Shown piece after piece: positions 1 to 7,723 of a DNA stretch of 33,922 nt. This DNA is from Streptomyces oceani (GTDB lineage Bacteria; Actinomycetota; Actinomycetes; Streptomycetales; Streptomycetaceae): the NCBI RefSeq assembly GCF_001751245.1, contig NZ_LJGU01000132.1:55860-89781 (forward strand), written 5' to 3'. The notes below the pieces were generated by a model. The model had not been told where the DNA came from. It did not search any database and saw only the letters and a program-made list of their open reading frames with translations. The stretch's first letter is position 1. Each line of letters begins with the position of its first letter. The position numbers and the translations under genes were made by a program.

Positions 1-44
1 GCGCCGGCGGTCCCGCGCGGACGGCCGAGGAGGCGGACGCGTAG
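1..44 (+). CDS. Possible C-terminal tail of a gene entering from the left
   Basis: One plus-strand frame is open from the window edge to a TAG at 42-44 and reads ...AGGPARTAEEADA, the sort of Ala/Glu-rich tail common at actinobacterial protein ends. It would be convergent with the hydrolase ending at 83. With only about 14 codons nothing can be said of its function, and a chance open frame in G+C-rich DNA is quite possible. Confidence 0.22.
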   Translation, partial: AGGPARTAEEADA

Positions 45-50
45 GCCGTA

Positions 51-78
51 CCCGCGCGGGATGTGAGCCTTGCGCGGG
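51..78. terminator. Hairpin between convergent gene ends
   Basis: CCCGCGC at 51-57 pairs with GCGCGGG at 72-78 around a 14-base loop, just past the stop of the minus-strand hydrolase. There is no T-tract, as is usual in actinomycetes, so termination is inferred from position and pairing only. Confidence 0.3.
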
Positions 79-82
79 CGGG

Positions 83-1408
83 TCAGCCGCCGTCCGTGGC
101 CAGCGCGAACAGCTGGTCCAGTACGGCGGTGTCGACCCGTACCCCGTCGTGCGCGTGATCGTCCGTGACCCAGGTACGCAGTCCGCGGACGGCGCGCGCG
201 GTCTCCAGGGACTGCCGCCGGTCCACGAACATGTCGTTCGCGTACACGGCCGCCGTCACCGGCACCTCGTTGGCCGCCAGTCGGTCCAGGTCGTAGAGCG
301 CCGGCCAGTCACGGCGTGCCGCCAGGGTCTCGGCCGCGCCGCGCAGCGGCACCAGTGCCGGGTCCTCCTCAAACTGCCAGGGGTAGATCATCTCACCGGT
401 GAACCGGATCGGACCCGCGCCCTGAGCGTCGAACGCCGGGAACTCGGCCCGCACCCGGTGCGCCGACCAGGCGGTGGGACGCCCGCCCTGCGCGTAGATC
501 GGCTCGTGGAGTACGCCGTACAGCGGCCGTTCGGCGTACGACACGAGGGCGTCCACGCCCCGCAGGAAGACGTCGGACAGTTCGGTGCCGGAGGGCCCGG
601 TGGTGAACGCCGTCTCCAGCAGGTAGTGCAGGCTGTCGAACCGATCCGCGGTGCCGAAGGTGATCCCGAGTGTCTGGAAGCGGCGTACGCTCAGCCGTTC
701 GCCGCCGGGCAGCCGCACGTCGTGTTCCGCGAGGTGGGCGGCCACCGCGTCGGCCAGTCGCTGGTCGTCGGGGTAGCGGGCGAAGAACCGTTCGTTGTGC
801 GCCAGCGTGCGGGCGTACGCGGCCCGGTAGACGTCGTCCGCGTGTCCGGTGAGGGTGGGCAGCCCGCCGGTGACGTACGCCTGTACCAAGCCCTCGGGGG
901 CGAGGCTGAGGTAGGTCAGGGTGACGAATCCGCCGAAGCTCTGGCCCAGCACGGTCCAGGGCCGATCGCCCTGTAGGGATCGTCGCAGCAGTTCGGCGTC
1001 CCGGACGATCGAGTCGGCCCGGAAGTGCGCCAGGTGATCCGCCACCCGCTGGTGGTCGTCGCCGAAGCGGGCGAGCGTACGCCGGTCGGCCGGCGCGCTG
1101 CGGCCGGTGCCGCGCTGGTCGAGCAGCACCACCCGGAAGTGCGGGAGGGCGCGCCGCAGCCACGCCCCGGGCGCGTTGGGACGCTCCGCGCGGTTGCCGG
1201 GGCCGCCCTGTAGCCACAGGAGACGGGGCAGCTCCTCGTGTTCGTGGCCCTCCGCGACGATCTCGCGGGCGAAGAGCCGCAGGCTGGGGCCCTCGGGCAC
1301 GGTGTGGTCGAGCGGCACGTCGAGAGTGTGGTCGACGCATACGAGGCCGTTGTGCCGGTAGGTCACCGGGCTTTCCGGCGATCCGGAGGTTGATCCGGGC
1401 AGGGGCAC
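83..1408 (-). CDS. Alpha/beta hydrolase, prolyl aminopeptidase (S33) type
   Basis: 441 residues. The alpha/beta-hydrolase marks are clear: oxyanion-side GGPG (about residues 68-71), LLDQRGTGRS (about 95-104) and the nucleophile elbow GQSFGG with Ser157. Candidate acid and base lie in YANDMFVD and the C-terminal HAHDG. The GGPG plus DQRGTGRS pair is typical of the proline iminopeptidase/tripeptidyl-peptidase S33 group, so cleavage of an N-terminal proline or another small amide or ester is the family expectation. I chose the GTG at 1408 because GGAAGGAA (1417-1424) sits 8 bases upstream; the frame could extend to a TTG at 1435, but that would bury this ribosome site. No signal peptide is seen. 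It lies downstream of the NicX-like gene on the same strand, separated by a strong hairpin. It may act after the dioxygenase-like protein, as NicD does in nicotinate breakdown, though it is much longer than NicD. Confidence 0.85.
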   Translation of the reverse strand: MPLPGSTSGSPESPVTYRHNGLVCVDHTLDVPLDHTVPEGPSLRLFAREIVAEGHEHEELPRLLWLQGGPGNRAERPNAPGAWLRRALPHFRVVLLDQRGTGRSAPADRRTLARFGDDHQRVADHLAHFRADSIVRDAELLRRSLQGDRPWTVLGQSFGGFVTLTYLSLAPEGLVQAYVTGGLPTLTGHADDVYRAAYARTLAHNERFFARYPDDQRLADAVAAHLAEHDVRLPGGERLSVRRFQTLGITFGTADRFDSLHYLLETAFTTGPSGTELSDVFLRGVDALVSYAERPLYGVLHEPIYAQGGRPTAWSAHRVRAEFPAFDAQGAGPIRFTGEMIYPWQFEEDPALVPLRGAAETLAARRDWPALYDLDRLAANEVPVTAAVYANDMFVDRRQSLETARAVRGLRTWVTDDHAHDGVRVDTAVLDQLFALATDGG

Positions 1409-1468
1409 GGTTTCGGTTCCTTCCTTCGGGGCCAAGGTCGGGTCTCAGGGGGTTCAGGCGCTCGGGAC

Positions 1469-1498
1469 CGGTGCTCCGGGCAGGCACCCGGAGCACCG
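1469..1498 (-). terminator. 12-bp perfect hairpin between the dioxygenase-like and hydrolase genes
   Basis: CGGTGCTCCGGG at 1469-1480 pairs perfectly with CCCGGAGCACCG at 1487-1498 around a 6-base loop. It lies 59 bases past the stop of the minus-strand gene at 1557 and about 60 bases before the hydrolase start. It can act as a terminator or a partial terminator/processing site that lowers expression of the hydrolase relative to the genes upstream. Confidence 0.6.
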
Positions 1499-1556
1499 TG
1501 GTGGGGCCGCCGTTCGTACGACGGGCCGGCCCCGCGGGATCCCGGAAGCACGCGGA

Positions 1557-2624
1557 TCAGTATCCGGCGACGCCGAGGTCCCGGCAGATCTCGATCAACT
1601 CCGGGTGCACGTAACGCCCTTCCTCCTCGATGGCCACCCCGTCCAGGTAGATGCTGGGGCCCAGGACACTGCCGTCGGTGTGCGCGGCGGCCACCCACGG
1701 CTCCCCTCCGATCCACGCGCCCTTGGTGCCGATGCCCAACTCGACGCAGCCGAAGACACGTTCGTCCTCGACGATGCGGCCGGTCGGGGCCGGCACTCCC
1801 GGATTGAAGCCCAGCGACCAGTGGGCGACACGGAACATGTTCGGGTCCTCGAAGGACTCCATCCATCGGCGGAAGGTGTCCGCGTCGCCGCCCTCGCCCG
1901 CTATCCTCGTCACCACGCCCCGTTCGACGGTGCAGCGGACCGGCGCGCGCAGCAGTCCGATCTCGTCCGGCGGCCACAGCGCCCCGTCGAAGACCAGGAC
2001 GCCGTCCTGGGTTTCCTCCAGCGGGTTCCAGGAGATCTGTCCGGAGAGCATGACGCTCTCCCCCGGCTTCTCGGCCGGCTTGCCGCGCAGGTTGATCGGG
2101 CGGTCGCCGTTCCGGCCGACCAGGTCGGTGCCGTTGGCGGAGGTGATGCGCACCTCGTCCGCCGCCTCCAGCAGGCGTACCAGCGCATTGCCGAGGCGCA
2201 TGACCCCCTGGAAGTCGGGCCGGCCCACGGTGGCGACCAGCATCTGTACGTCCATGGCGGTGAGGTTGGTGTAGCGGCAGCCGTTCGCCATGGCTCGGCG
2301 GAAGGCGTCGGAGTGCATGACGTAGGAGACGGCGAACTCGATCCACACATCGGCGTCCGCGATGGCGCCGGCCACCGGACGGGGCGGCTCCATCGAGGAG
2401 CCGGGCCGGGTCTCGTACCAGACGATGACGGGGTGTGCGCCGGCGGCGGCCACCGCGTGGGCGGTGGCGTCCAGGACGCGCCGGTCGCTGCTGGTGTCTC
2501 CGGTCAGCACGACGTGCTCGCCCTCCTTGACCAGCATGACCTCCTCGACGAGCTTACGGGCGGCCAGGGCGAGTTCGAAGCCGAGGTACTCCGGGCGGGG
2601 CTCCAGCCTGCTGTACATGTCCAT
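1557..2624 (-). CDS. NicX-like metal-dependent ring-cleavage dioxygenase / M29-fold protein
   Basis: 355 residues, close to the ~350 of NicX (2,5-dihydroxypyridine 5,6-dioxygenase). Automatic annotation would often call this fold leucyl aminopeptidase (M29). The C-terminal half follows NicX: a DGVLVFDG strand (about 207-214), RRWMESFEDP (about 252-261), VAHWSLGFNP with His268, and AAHTD with His315 and Asp317, then SIYLDGVAI. His268, His315 and Asp317 match the three Fe(II) ligands of NicX in order and spacing (265, 318, 320 as I remember them). The additional glutamates used by dinuclear M29 peptidases are not evident. I therefore favour a mononuclear-iron dioxygenase or related lyase over a peptidase; the substrate is unknown. 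The ATG at 2624 has AAGGAG about 10 bases upstream. It is cytoplasmic, and lies between the OPT transporter and the alpha/beta hydrolase, in the same direction as the IclR gene. Confidence 0.72.
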   Translation of the reverse strand: MDMYSRLEPRPEYLGFELALAARKLVEEVMLVKEGEHVVLTGDTSSDRRVLDATAHAVAAAGAHPVIVWYETRPGSSMEPPRPVAGAIADADVWIEFAVSYVMHSDAFRRAMANGCRYTNLTAMDVQMLVATVGRPDFQGVMRLGNALVRLLEAADEVRITSANGTDLVGRNGDRPINLRGKPAEKPGESVMLSGQISWNPLEETQDGVLVFDGALWPPDEIGLLRAPVRCTVERGVVTRIAGEGGDADTFRRWMESFEDPNMFRVAHWSLGFNPGVPAPTGRIVEDERVFGCVELGIGTKGAWIGGEPWVAAAHTDGSVLGPSIYLDGVAIEEEGRYVHPELIEICRDLGVAGY

Positions 2625-2739
2625 GGTGATGACGCTCCTTATCGGATGGGGGGTTCAGGGAATGTCGGGGTCAACGACACGGCCACGGGGACCGGGGAGG
2701 GTAGGAGGAACGTTTCCGCGCCGCATGGCTCCTGATGGC

Positions 2740-4536
2740 TCACCCGGACTTGAGGATCTGCGCCGAGTCGCCGAGCGAACTGCCGGCGATCAGGCCCGCG
2801 CCCACCAGATTGAGGTCACCGTCGGCCTTCGGGCCACGGAGCCGGCCGTACCCCCAGCGGATCAACAGGGCGCCCAGCACCAGCCAGCCAGCCTGCGGGC
2901 TGAGGATGAGCAGGCCGGTGGCCAGCATCACGCCCAACTGCCGCTTCGTCCCGCCCAACAGTTGGATGAGCGCGCCCGGTACGGCCCACAGCAGCATGGT
3001 GCGCACGGTCTCCGAGTCGTCCATGCCGCCCCGGATGGTGTCCGCGAACACCGTGGCCACCGGCGGGATCAGGCCCTCCTCGAAGTAGGAACGCCAGGCG
3101 AACGCCACCACGGTCAGCGCCACCGCGAATCCGACCAGCGCGGCGAGGAACTGCTGCCGGCGTCCCGCACGTTCGTACGGGTCCCACGGCCGGTGGTCCC
3201 GTCGCAGTAGCCAACCGGCTTTGAGGTCGTATCCCATGTCCGCGAAGGCCGGGCCGGTGGCTGACACGTACCCGACGAGCAACGCCAGTGGCACCGAGGG
3301 AATGCCCATCAGCAGGCCGGCGATGAGGAAGATCAGGGTGACCGCGAAGGAGGGGAACCAGCCGGCCTGCATGGCCGCGAGCCCCACGATGAGTTCGTGC
3401 ACCACCGCCGCGAAGGCGGCGAACAGCACCCAGCCGACGATCCCGGGCACGCTCATGTCGCCGACGATCCCGCCCAGCGTGGCGAGCACCGCGGCCCCGA
3501 CGGTGAACAGCGCGTACCCGTGCAGCAGCGCGCGGCGCAACGCCCGCTCGTCCACGGTGAACGCGTCCGGGTCCTCGCCGGTGACCGATCCGGGCCGCGG
3601 CCTGTCCGAGCACTCCGTCCGCTCCGGGGCGCACGTGTCCGTACGGTGCCGGTCGGGGCCGCCCCCCGTACGGTCCCGACGTCGGAGCAGCAGCAGCACG
3701 GCCTGGACGAGCGCGACCAGGCCCGCGCCCACCATGACGCCGTGCGGGATGTATCCGGTGCCCAGATCCGTGCCGAAGAGATCCACGCCGTACTGGCGCA
3801 GCAACAGGCCGATGCCGAACATCAGCAGCGCCCACATGTTGCCGAGGAACGCCACCCCGGCCGCGGACAACGGCAGGCTGAACACGGTGGCCCCGACGAT
3901 CCCGGTGACGGTGCCGCCCGCGAGGACCAGGGCGCGACGCCCGCCCCGGTCGCCGGCCTTGATGGTCTCGGCCGCCGCGATGCCGGACGGCCAGGCCGCG
4001 GTCGCCGGCAGCAGGCGGGAGCCGAAGGCGCGAAACAGCACCCAGGCGTCCACCACCAGCCCGATGCAGGAGCCGGCCAGCATAGGCCACACCAGTTCGT
4101 GTCGGCCGAAGGCGTACGGCACCGCCACGGACGTCAGCAGGACGTTGGAGGCGGCGAACGTGGCGGCGGAGATGGCGCTCTGCGCGAGGTTCTGCCGGTG
4201 CACGGAACGCATCCGGCGCAGCCAGGACAGCGGGACGCGCCCGATCAGCATCGCCACCAGGGCACCCACCACGGAGGTGTTGGCGGAGATTCCCAGCTTG
4301 GAGATCAGGTCGATGCCGATGACGGCACCCACCGTGGACAACAACACCAGCAGCAGGAGCGTCATCGGCTCCCACACCCGCGGGTGGCTGGTGCCCGGGC
4401 CCTGTTCGCCGGGGCCCCGTTGACCGGTGCTCGGCCGGCTCCCGGGCGGCTGCGCACCGGACGGCGGCTGACCGTGCGGCGGCTGTGCGCTCTGTGTCGG
4501 GCCCGCCCGGTCAGGTGGTGAGGTGTGGTGCCCCAT
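2740..4536 (-). CDS. OPT-superfamily transporter
   Basis: 598 residues, an integral membrane protein with many hydrophobic segments from about residue 58 onward. The motif AWPSGIAAAETIKAG (181-195) is the W-P-S-G...E-x-x-K-A-G signature of the oligopeptide transporter superfamily, which moves small peptides, metal chelates or related solutes with protons. The N-terminal 55 residues are a Pro/Gly/Gln-rich cytosolic extension. A hydrophilic loop at about 285-330 (Arg/Asp/Pro-rich, with two cysteines) separates the two halves. The ATG at 4536 is preceded by AAAGGGGG. It lies between the IclR regulator and the NicX-like gene on the same strand, and is the likely importer for whatever that locus degrades. 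OPT specificity cannot be read from sequence, so either a peptide or a small chelating heterocycle fits. Confidence 0.85.
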   Translation of the reverse strand: MGHHTSPPDRAGPTQSAQPPHGQPPSGAQPPGSRPSTGQRGPGEQGPGTSHPRVWEPMTLLLLVLLSTVGAVIGIDLISKLGISANTSVVGALVAMLIGRVPLSWLRRMRSVHRQNLAQSAISAATFAASNVLLTSVAVPYAFGRHELVWPMLAGSCIGLVVDAWVLFRAFGSRLLPATAAWPSGIAAAETIKAGDRGGRRALVLAGGTVTGIVGATVFSLPLSAAGVAFLGNMWALLMFGIGLLLRQYGVDLFGTDLGTGYIPHGVMVGAGLVALVQAVLLLLRRRDRTGGGPDRHRTDTCAPERTECSDRPRPGSVTGEDPDAFTVDERALRRALLHGYALFTVGAAVLATLGGIVGDMSVPGIVGWVLFAAFAAVVHELIVGLAAMQAGWFPSFAVTLIFLIAGLLMGIPSVPLALLVGYVSATGPAFADMGYDLKAGWLLRRDHRPWDPYERAGRRQQFLAALVGFAVALTVVAFAWRSYFEEGLIPPVATVFADTIRGGMDDSETVRTMLLWAVPGALIQLLGGTKRQLGVMLATGLLILSPQAGWLVLGALLIRWGYGRLRGPKADGDLNLVGAGLIAGSSLGDSAQILKSG

Positions 4537-4651
4537 GGCACCCCCTTTGCTTGGTTCGGGGCCGGGTTACCGCGAGGCGGCGGTTCGACCGGTAGGTGAG
4601 TCGCGCCGCGACCGGTCGTACGGCGCGCGGCGGGCGGAGCGGGCGGCCGGC

Positions 4652-5452
4652 TCAGCCGCCGAGCGCGGCGGTGAGGTCGGCCGCGCCGGCGAGGACCCGT
4701 CGCAGATGTGCCTCGACGTCCCGGTCCACCCGGTGCGCCGGCCCGATGGCCGTGAGGGAGGCGGCGACGTTCCCGCCCTGGAAGACCGGCGCCGAGATCG
4801 CGGTGACGGCCTCGTCGTACTCACCGTGGCTGACGCAGTAACCGTCGGCGCGCACCTGGGCGTAGCAGGTGAGCAGCGCCTCCAGGTCGGTGATCGTGTG
4901 CTCGTTGAAGCGCTGGAGTCCGGAGCTGCCGAACATCCGCCGGGTCTCGTTCTCGGGCCGGTACGCGAACAGCGCGTGCCCGGAGGCCCCCGCGTGGCCC
5001 GGCATGACGGCACCGATTATCGCGGTGTACCGCACCGGGCCGGTGCCGTCGACCGCGGCCTCGCAGCGGTAGCTGCTGCCGTGCGCCACGTTCAACACGA
5101 CGCTCTCGCCGATCTCGCGCAGCAGCCGGGCCAGCACCGGTCGGGCCAGCGTGGACAGCACGCCGCTGTGTTCGGCCACCCGCGCCAGTCGGGAGAGGGT
5201 GGGGCCGAGCCGATAGCGTCGCGTGGCCTCGTCGCACAGCAGGAAACCGCGCGCGGTCAGCGTGGTGAGCAGCCGCTGTACGACGGCCTTGTCCCAGCCC
5301 TGGTGCCGGGCCAGTTCGCTGACTCCCCACTCCGGCCGCTGCTCGGTGAAGGCGAGCAGCACCACCAGGGCGCGGTCCACTGTCCGCAGCCCGCCGTTCG
5401 CCCTCTCGGGGGTGTCGCCCGGACTGGGTGGTGGGGAGTCGTTCCACGCCAT
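4652..5452 (-). CDS. IclR-family transcriptional regulator
   Basis: 266 residues. The N-terminal winged helix (about residues 20-80) has the IclR pattern ALVVLLAFTEQRPEWGVSEL... then AVVQRLLTTLTARGFL. It is followed by the effector-binding domain with GESVVLNVAHG, PGHAGASGHALFAY and AISAPVFQGG. IclR proteins usually control catabolic operons and themselves, answering to a pathway metabolite. I take the ATG at 5452, which has GGAG (5461-5464) 8 bases upstream. A longer frame to 5506 would start inside the dyad centred at 5506 and adds residues unlike the family. It is the first gene of the minus-strand group leading into the OPT and NicX-like genes; 115 bases separate it from OPT, so either one operon or two promoters is possible. 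Confidence 0.9.
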   Translation of the reverse strand: MAWNDSPPPSPGDTPERANGGLRTVDRALVVLLAFTEQRPEWGVSELARHQGWDKAVVQRLLTTLTARGFLLCDEATRRYRLGPTLSRLARVAEHSGVLSTLARPVLARLLREIGESVVLNVAHGSSYRCEAAVDGTGPVRYTAIIGAVMPGHAGASGHALFAYRPENETRRMFGSSGLQRFNEHTITDLEALLTCYAQVRADGYCVSHGEYDEAVTAISAPVFQGGNVAASLTAIGPAHRVDRDVEAHLRRVLAGAADLTAALGG

Positions 5453-5491
5453 GAAGTGCTCTCCGTCATCCGTCACGCCCGCTGATCGGTG

Positions 5492-5520
5492 CGCAAAACG
5501 CAACACCGTTGCTATTTGCG
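5492..5520. promoter_or_regulatory. Likely IclR operator, 29-bp interrupted dyad
   Basis: Nested arms CGCAAA (5492-5497) / TTTGCG (5515-5520) and GCAAC (5500-5504) / GTTGC (5508-5512) are symmetric about 5506: 11 of 13 positions on each side match. It lies 40-68 bases upstream of the IclR ATG, where an autoregulatory site would be expected. The assignment to this IclR protein is by position. Confidence 0.6.
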
Positions 5521-5671
5521 GCGCACAGCATGATGACTCGTGTCTCGACCCGTCAAGGGGTCACCGACGGAAACAGCGGCGGACGGGTCGACGTACGAGG
5601 GGGCAGCGAGCAGCTCTGGAGAGGCGCGAGTGCTCCGCGACCGGAGCTACGGCGCAGGGAGGCCGGGGCGC

Positions 5672-5857
5672 TCACCCCCTCCGGCGGGTGAGGTCGGAGA
5701 CCTGGTCGGACAGCACGGTGGCCTGGCCGCCACACCACGCCACGAGGTGGCCGAGGTGGCACGGCCAAGGCCCGGAGCGGCGAGCGTCGTAGCACAGAGC
5801 ATGGCGTGTGGCCGCGCGGGAGACGACGCGCGCGGCCTTCGCGATGTCTCGGGGCAC
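5672..5857 (-). CDS. Small hypothetical protein
   Basis: A 61-residue minus-strand frame begins at a GTG (5857) and ends with DLTRRRG. Third codon positions are about 88% G or C, as in the real genes nearby, and the composition is protein-like (Trp, Cys, His, Tyr in PWPCHLGHLVAWCGG). That makes it more credible than the competing frames on either strand. The frame runs open without another good start to 5893. I do not recognise the family, and the start is weak. It is the only coding signal I see between the IclR operator at 5520 and the B3/B4 gene at 5914. Confidence 0.4.
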   Translation of the reverse strand: MPRDIAKAARVVSRAATRHALCYDARRSGPWPCHLGHLVAWCGGQATVLSDQVSDLTRRRG

Positions 5858-5913
5858 GGTGATCGACCCGTGGGCTCGCTCCTGCCCCTCACGTCACCGG
5901 TTTCCGTCGAAAG

Positions 5914-6621
5914 TCAGCCCATCAGGCGGGAGGCCGTACGGGCCTGCGGACTGGTCGCGCGCAGGGCCTCGCACAGCGCCGCGCCCGCCGCCTGGAGCGC
6001 CTCGTCCGTCAGTGGCTCCAGGGCGTCCAGGACGAACAGGGCGCGGGTGGTCTCGTGCGTCAGCCGGGTGCGGACGCACTGGCGCCAGTTCCAGCGGCGG
6101 CACGTCACGCCCGCGTCGTCCCGCCACACCACCTCGCCCGCACGGGGGTGCTCCACCGCCGCCTCGCCGCCCTTGGTGACCTCGAACGGCTCGGTGCCGT
6201 CGGCCCTTACGAGTCGCGCCGGCCCCGCGTACCGGTCCAGGTCCTCGCCACCCAGCGGCAGGGCGTGGGCGACCGAGACCGCGTTGTACGCGTCGGTCAG
6301 CCGATCCACCCGGGGCAGCCCGTCGTCCAGCCGGTACAGCAGCGCCTCGGCGCTGGGCCGAGTGCGCTGCGGCTTAGCGCCGAAGGCGCGGAAGGCCGCG
6401 CGCCAGGCGGCGAGATGCGGGTGTTCCTCGGGCGGGGTGTCGGCGAAGCGGACACGGGCTTCCGCCTCCGCCACTGCGAGCAGCTTCTCGCTGGTCTCGT
6501 CACTGGGGCCGGGTTCGAGGCCCTCCGCCACGATGAGCAGGGCCCGGTAGTCGGGACGCAGCTCGCGTACGGACGGATCGATGGCGGCGGTGTCCAGCCA
6601 ACGCTGGAGGTCAGGATGCAC
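5914..6621 (-). CDS. B3/B4 tRNA-binding-domain protein
   Basis: 235 residues. It matches the stand-alone B3/B4 domain family (related to the editing domain of the phenylalanyl-tRNA synthetase beta chain). After an N-terminal helix, YRALLIVAEGL opens the fold. FRAFGAKPQRTRPSAEALLYRL with LPRVDRLTDAYNAVSVAHALPLGGEDLDRY is the conserved centre. WRDDAGVTCRRWNWRQCVRT and TTRALFVLDAL follow. Family members are of uncertain role, with RNA binding or tRNA editing suspected. I choose the GTG at 6621, with AGGGG just upstream, so that the protein begins VHPDLQRW; the frame extends to a TTG at 6639. It has no operon partner: the AraC gene upstream ends at 6707 on the same strand and may be co-transcribed. 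Confidence 0.8.
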   Translation of the reverse strand: MHPDLQRWLDTAAIDPSVRELRPDYRALLIVAEGLEPGPSDETSEKLLAVAEAEARVRFADTPPEEHPHLAAWRAAFRAFGAKPQRTRPSAEALLYRLDDGLPRVDRLTDAYNAVSVAHALPLGGEDLDRYAGPARLVRADGTEPFEVTKGGEAAVEHPRAGEVVWRDDAGVTCRRWNWRQCVRTRLTHETTRALFVLDALEPLTDEALQAAGAALCEALRATSPQARTASRLMG

Positions 6622-6706
6622 GGCTTCCCCTAGAGACAACGAGATGAACTTCCTCGTTCATCATAGTGGACCACCGGCGACCGTCGGGCCGAGCCGAGAC
6701 GCGTAC

Positions 6707-7615
6707 TCACGGCACGAACGCACGCCAGGCGCGCTGTCGGTACTCCCGCGGGGACATCCCGTGCGCCGCCCGGAAGCACCGGGTGAAGTACGACTGGCTG
6801 GCGAACCCGCAGCGCTGCGCTATCGCCGTCACGGGCTCGGACGTCGCGGAGAGGAGCTCCGCCGCGCGCCGCAACCGTAGTTCGGTGACGTACTCGGTGG
6901 GCGTGATGCCGAAGTGGGCCCGTACGCTGCGGGACAGGTGAGCGGGGCTGACGGCCGCCAGACTCCGCATGGTGGGCAGGCCACCGCGCAGGTTCTCCTC
7001 ACGTCCCATCGCGGCGCACACCTCGTGAAGCCAGTCCGACTGGCGACCGGCGCCGCACTCCTGGCCGGCAGCCGGTGCGGCGGTCTCGGAGACGCCGGGC
7101 ATCGTCCCCGCCTCCCGTGTCACCAGCTCCGTGACGTCCGTCCAGAAGCGCATCAGGTCGAACATGGCGGGCTGATCCTGATAGCGGTCAAGCGCACGCT
7201 GGAACACCTCGGCGGCCACACCAGCCGGCTCGCCGCGCAGCCGCCAGATCGGCGGTACGACCGGCTCCTCCCAGCCGCCGACGGTCTCCGCTCCCACCAG
7301 CGCGCTGAATCCCCGCCACAGCACCGTCGGAAAGGCGATGTTGACGAACTCCATGCCCCCGGGTGCGGCTCCCTGCAGGGCGTGCCGGTCGCGCGGGCGC
7401 ACCAGCACCACGTCACCCGCGGCGAGCCGCTGCTCGCCGTCCGGCGACAGCTGCCGGCCCGACCCCGAGATCAACGCCATGAACTCGAAGAAGTCGGCGT
7501 GCCCGTGTTGTTCGGAGATCCGGGAGGACTGCATCACGAGTGCCGCGTGGTAGGGCAGCCCCGGCGCGTGATCGGCGAACTGGAGGAGGTCGTCGGACAC
7601 ATCAACACAGTACAT
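6707..7615 (-). CDS. AraC-family transcriptional regulator
   Basis: 302 residues. The N-terminal half is a cupin-like sensor (HGHADFFEFMALISG..., LAAGDVVLVRPRDRHAL). The C-terminal 100 residues carry two helix-turn-helix units: SLAAVSPAHLSRSVRAHFG and IAQRCGFASQSYFTRCFRAAHGMSPREYR. The His-rich cupin suggests sugar or small-ligand sensing. It is divergent from the PhyH/sugar-transport/GH109 run with 108 bases between, and is its likely regulator. The ATG at 7615 has no Shine-Dalgarno sequence; a GTG at 7600 is an alternative. Confidence 0.88.
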   Translation of the reverse strand: MYCVDVSDDLLQFADHAPGLPYHAALVMQSSRISEQHGHADFFEFMALISGSGRQLSPDGEQRLAAGDVVLVRPRDRHALQGAAPGGMEFVNIAFPTVLWRGFSALVGAETVGGWEEPVVPPIWRLRGEPAGVAAEVFQRALDRYQDQPAMFDLMRFWTDVTELVTREAGTMPGVSETAAPAAGQECGAGRQSDWLHEVCAAMGREENLRGGLPTMRSLAAVSPAHLSRSVRAHFGITPTEYVTELRLRRAAELLSATSEPVTAIAQRCGFASQSYFTRCFRAAHGMSPREYRQRAWRAFVP

Positions 7616-7723
7616 ATTCGTGCAAGCCCATTGCTATTCAGCCGTTGGCTCACGGCACACCATGGTGGCGACGAGACGGCGGTCACCACGCGGGATCACC
7701 GACGCGAATCACCGAGGAGCGCC
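7616..7723. promoter_or_regulatory. Divergent AraC / PhyH promoter region
   Basis: The 108-base gap is less G+C-rich than its surroundings and holds two short dyads: GCAA-N5-TTGC (7622-7634) and AGCC-GTT-GGCT (7640-7650). These are reasonable half-site candidates for the AraC protein or another regulator. No clear -35/-10 pair is evident. GAGGAG at 7714-7719 is the ribosome site for the PhyH gene. Confidence 0.4.

Noticed and set aside
5540..6550. Long plus-strand open frame over the B3/B4 gene
   Set aside because: Lies opposite a recognised gene; Ser/Arg-rich composition is typical of an antisense frame in G+C-rich DNA.
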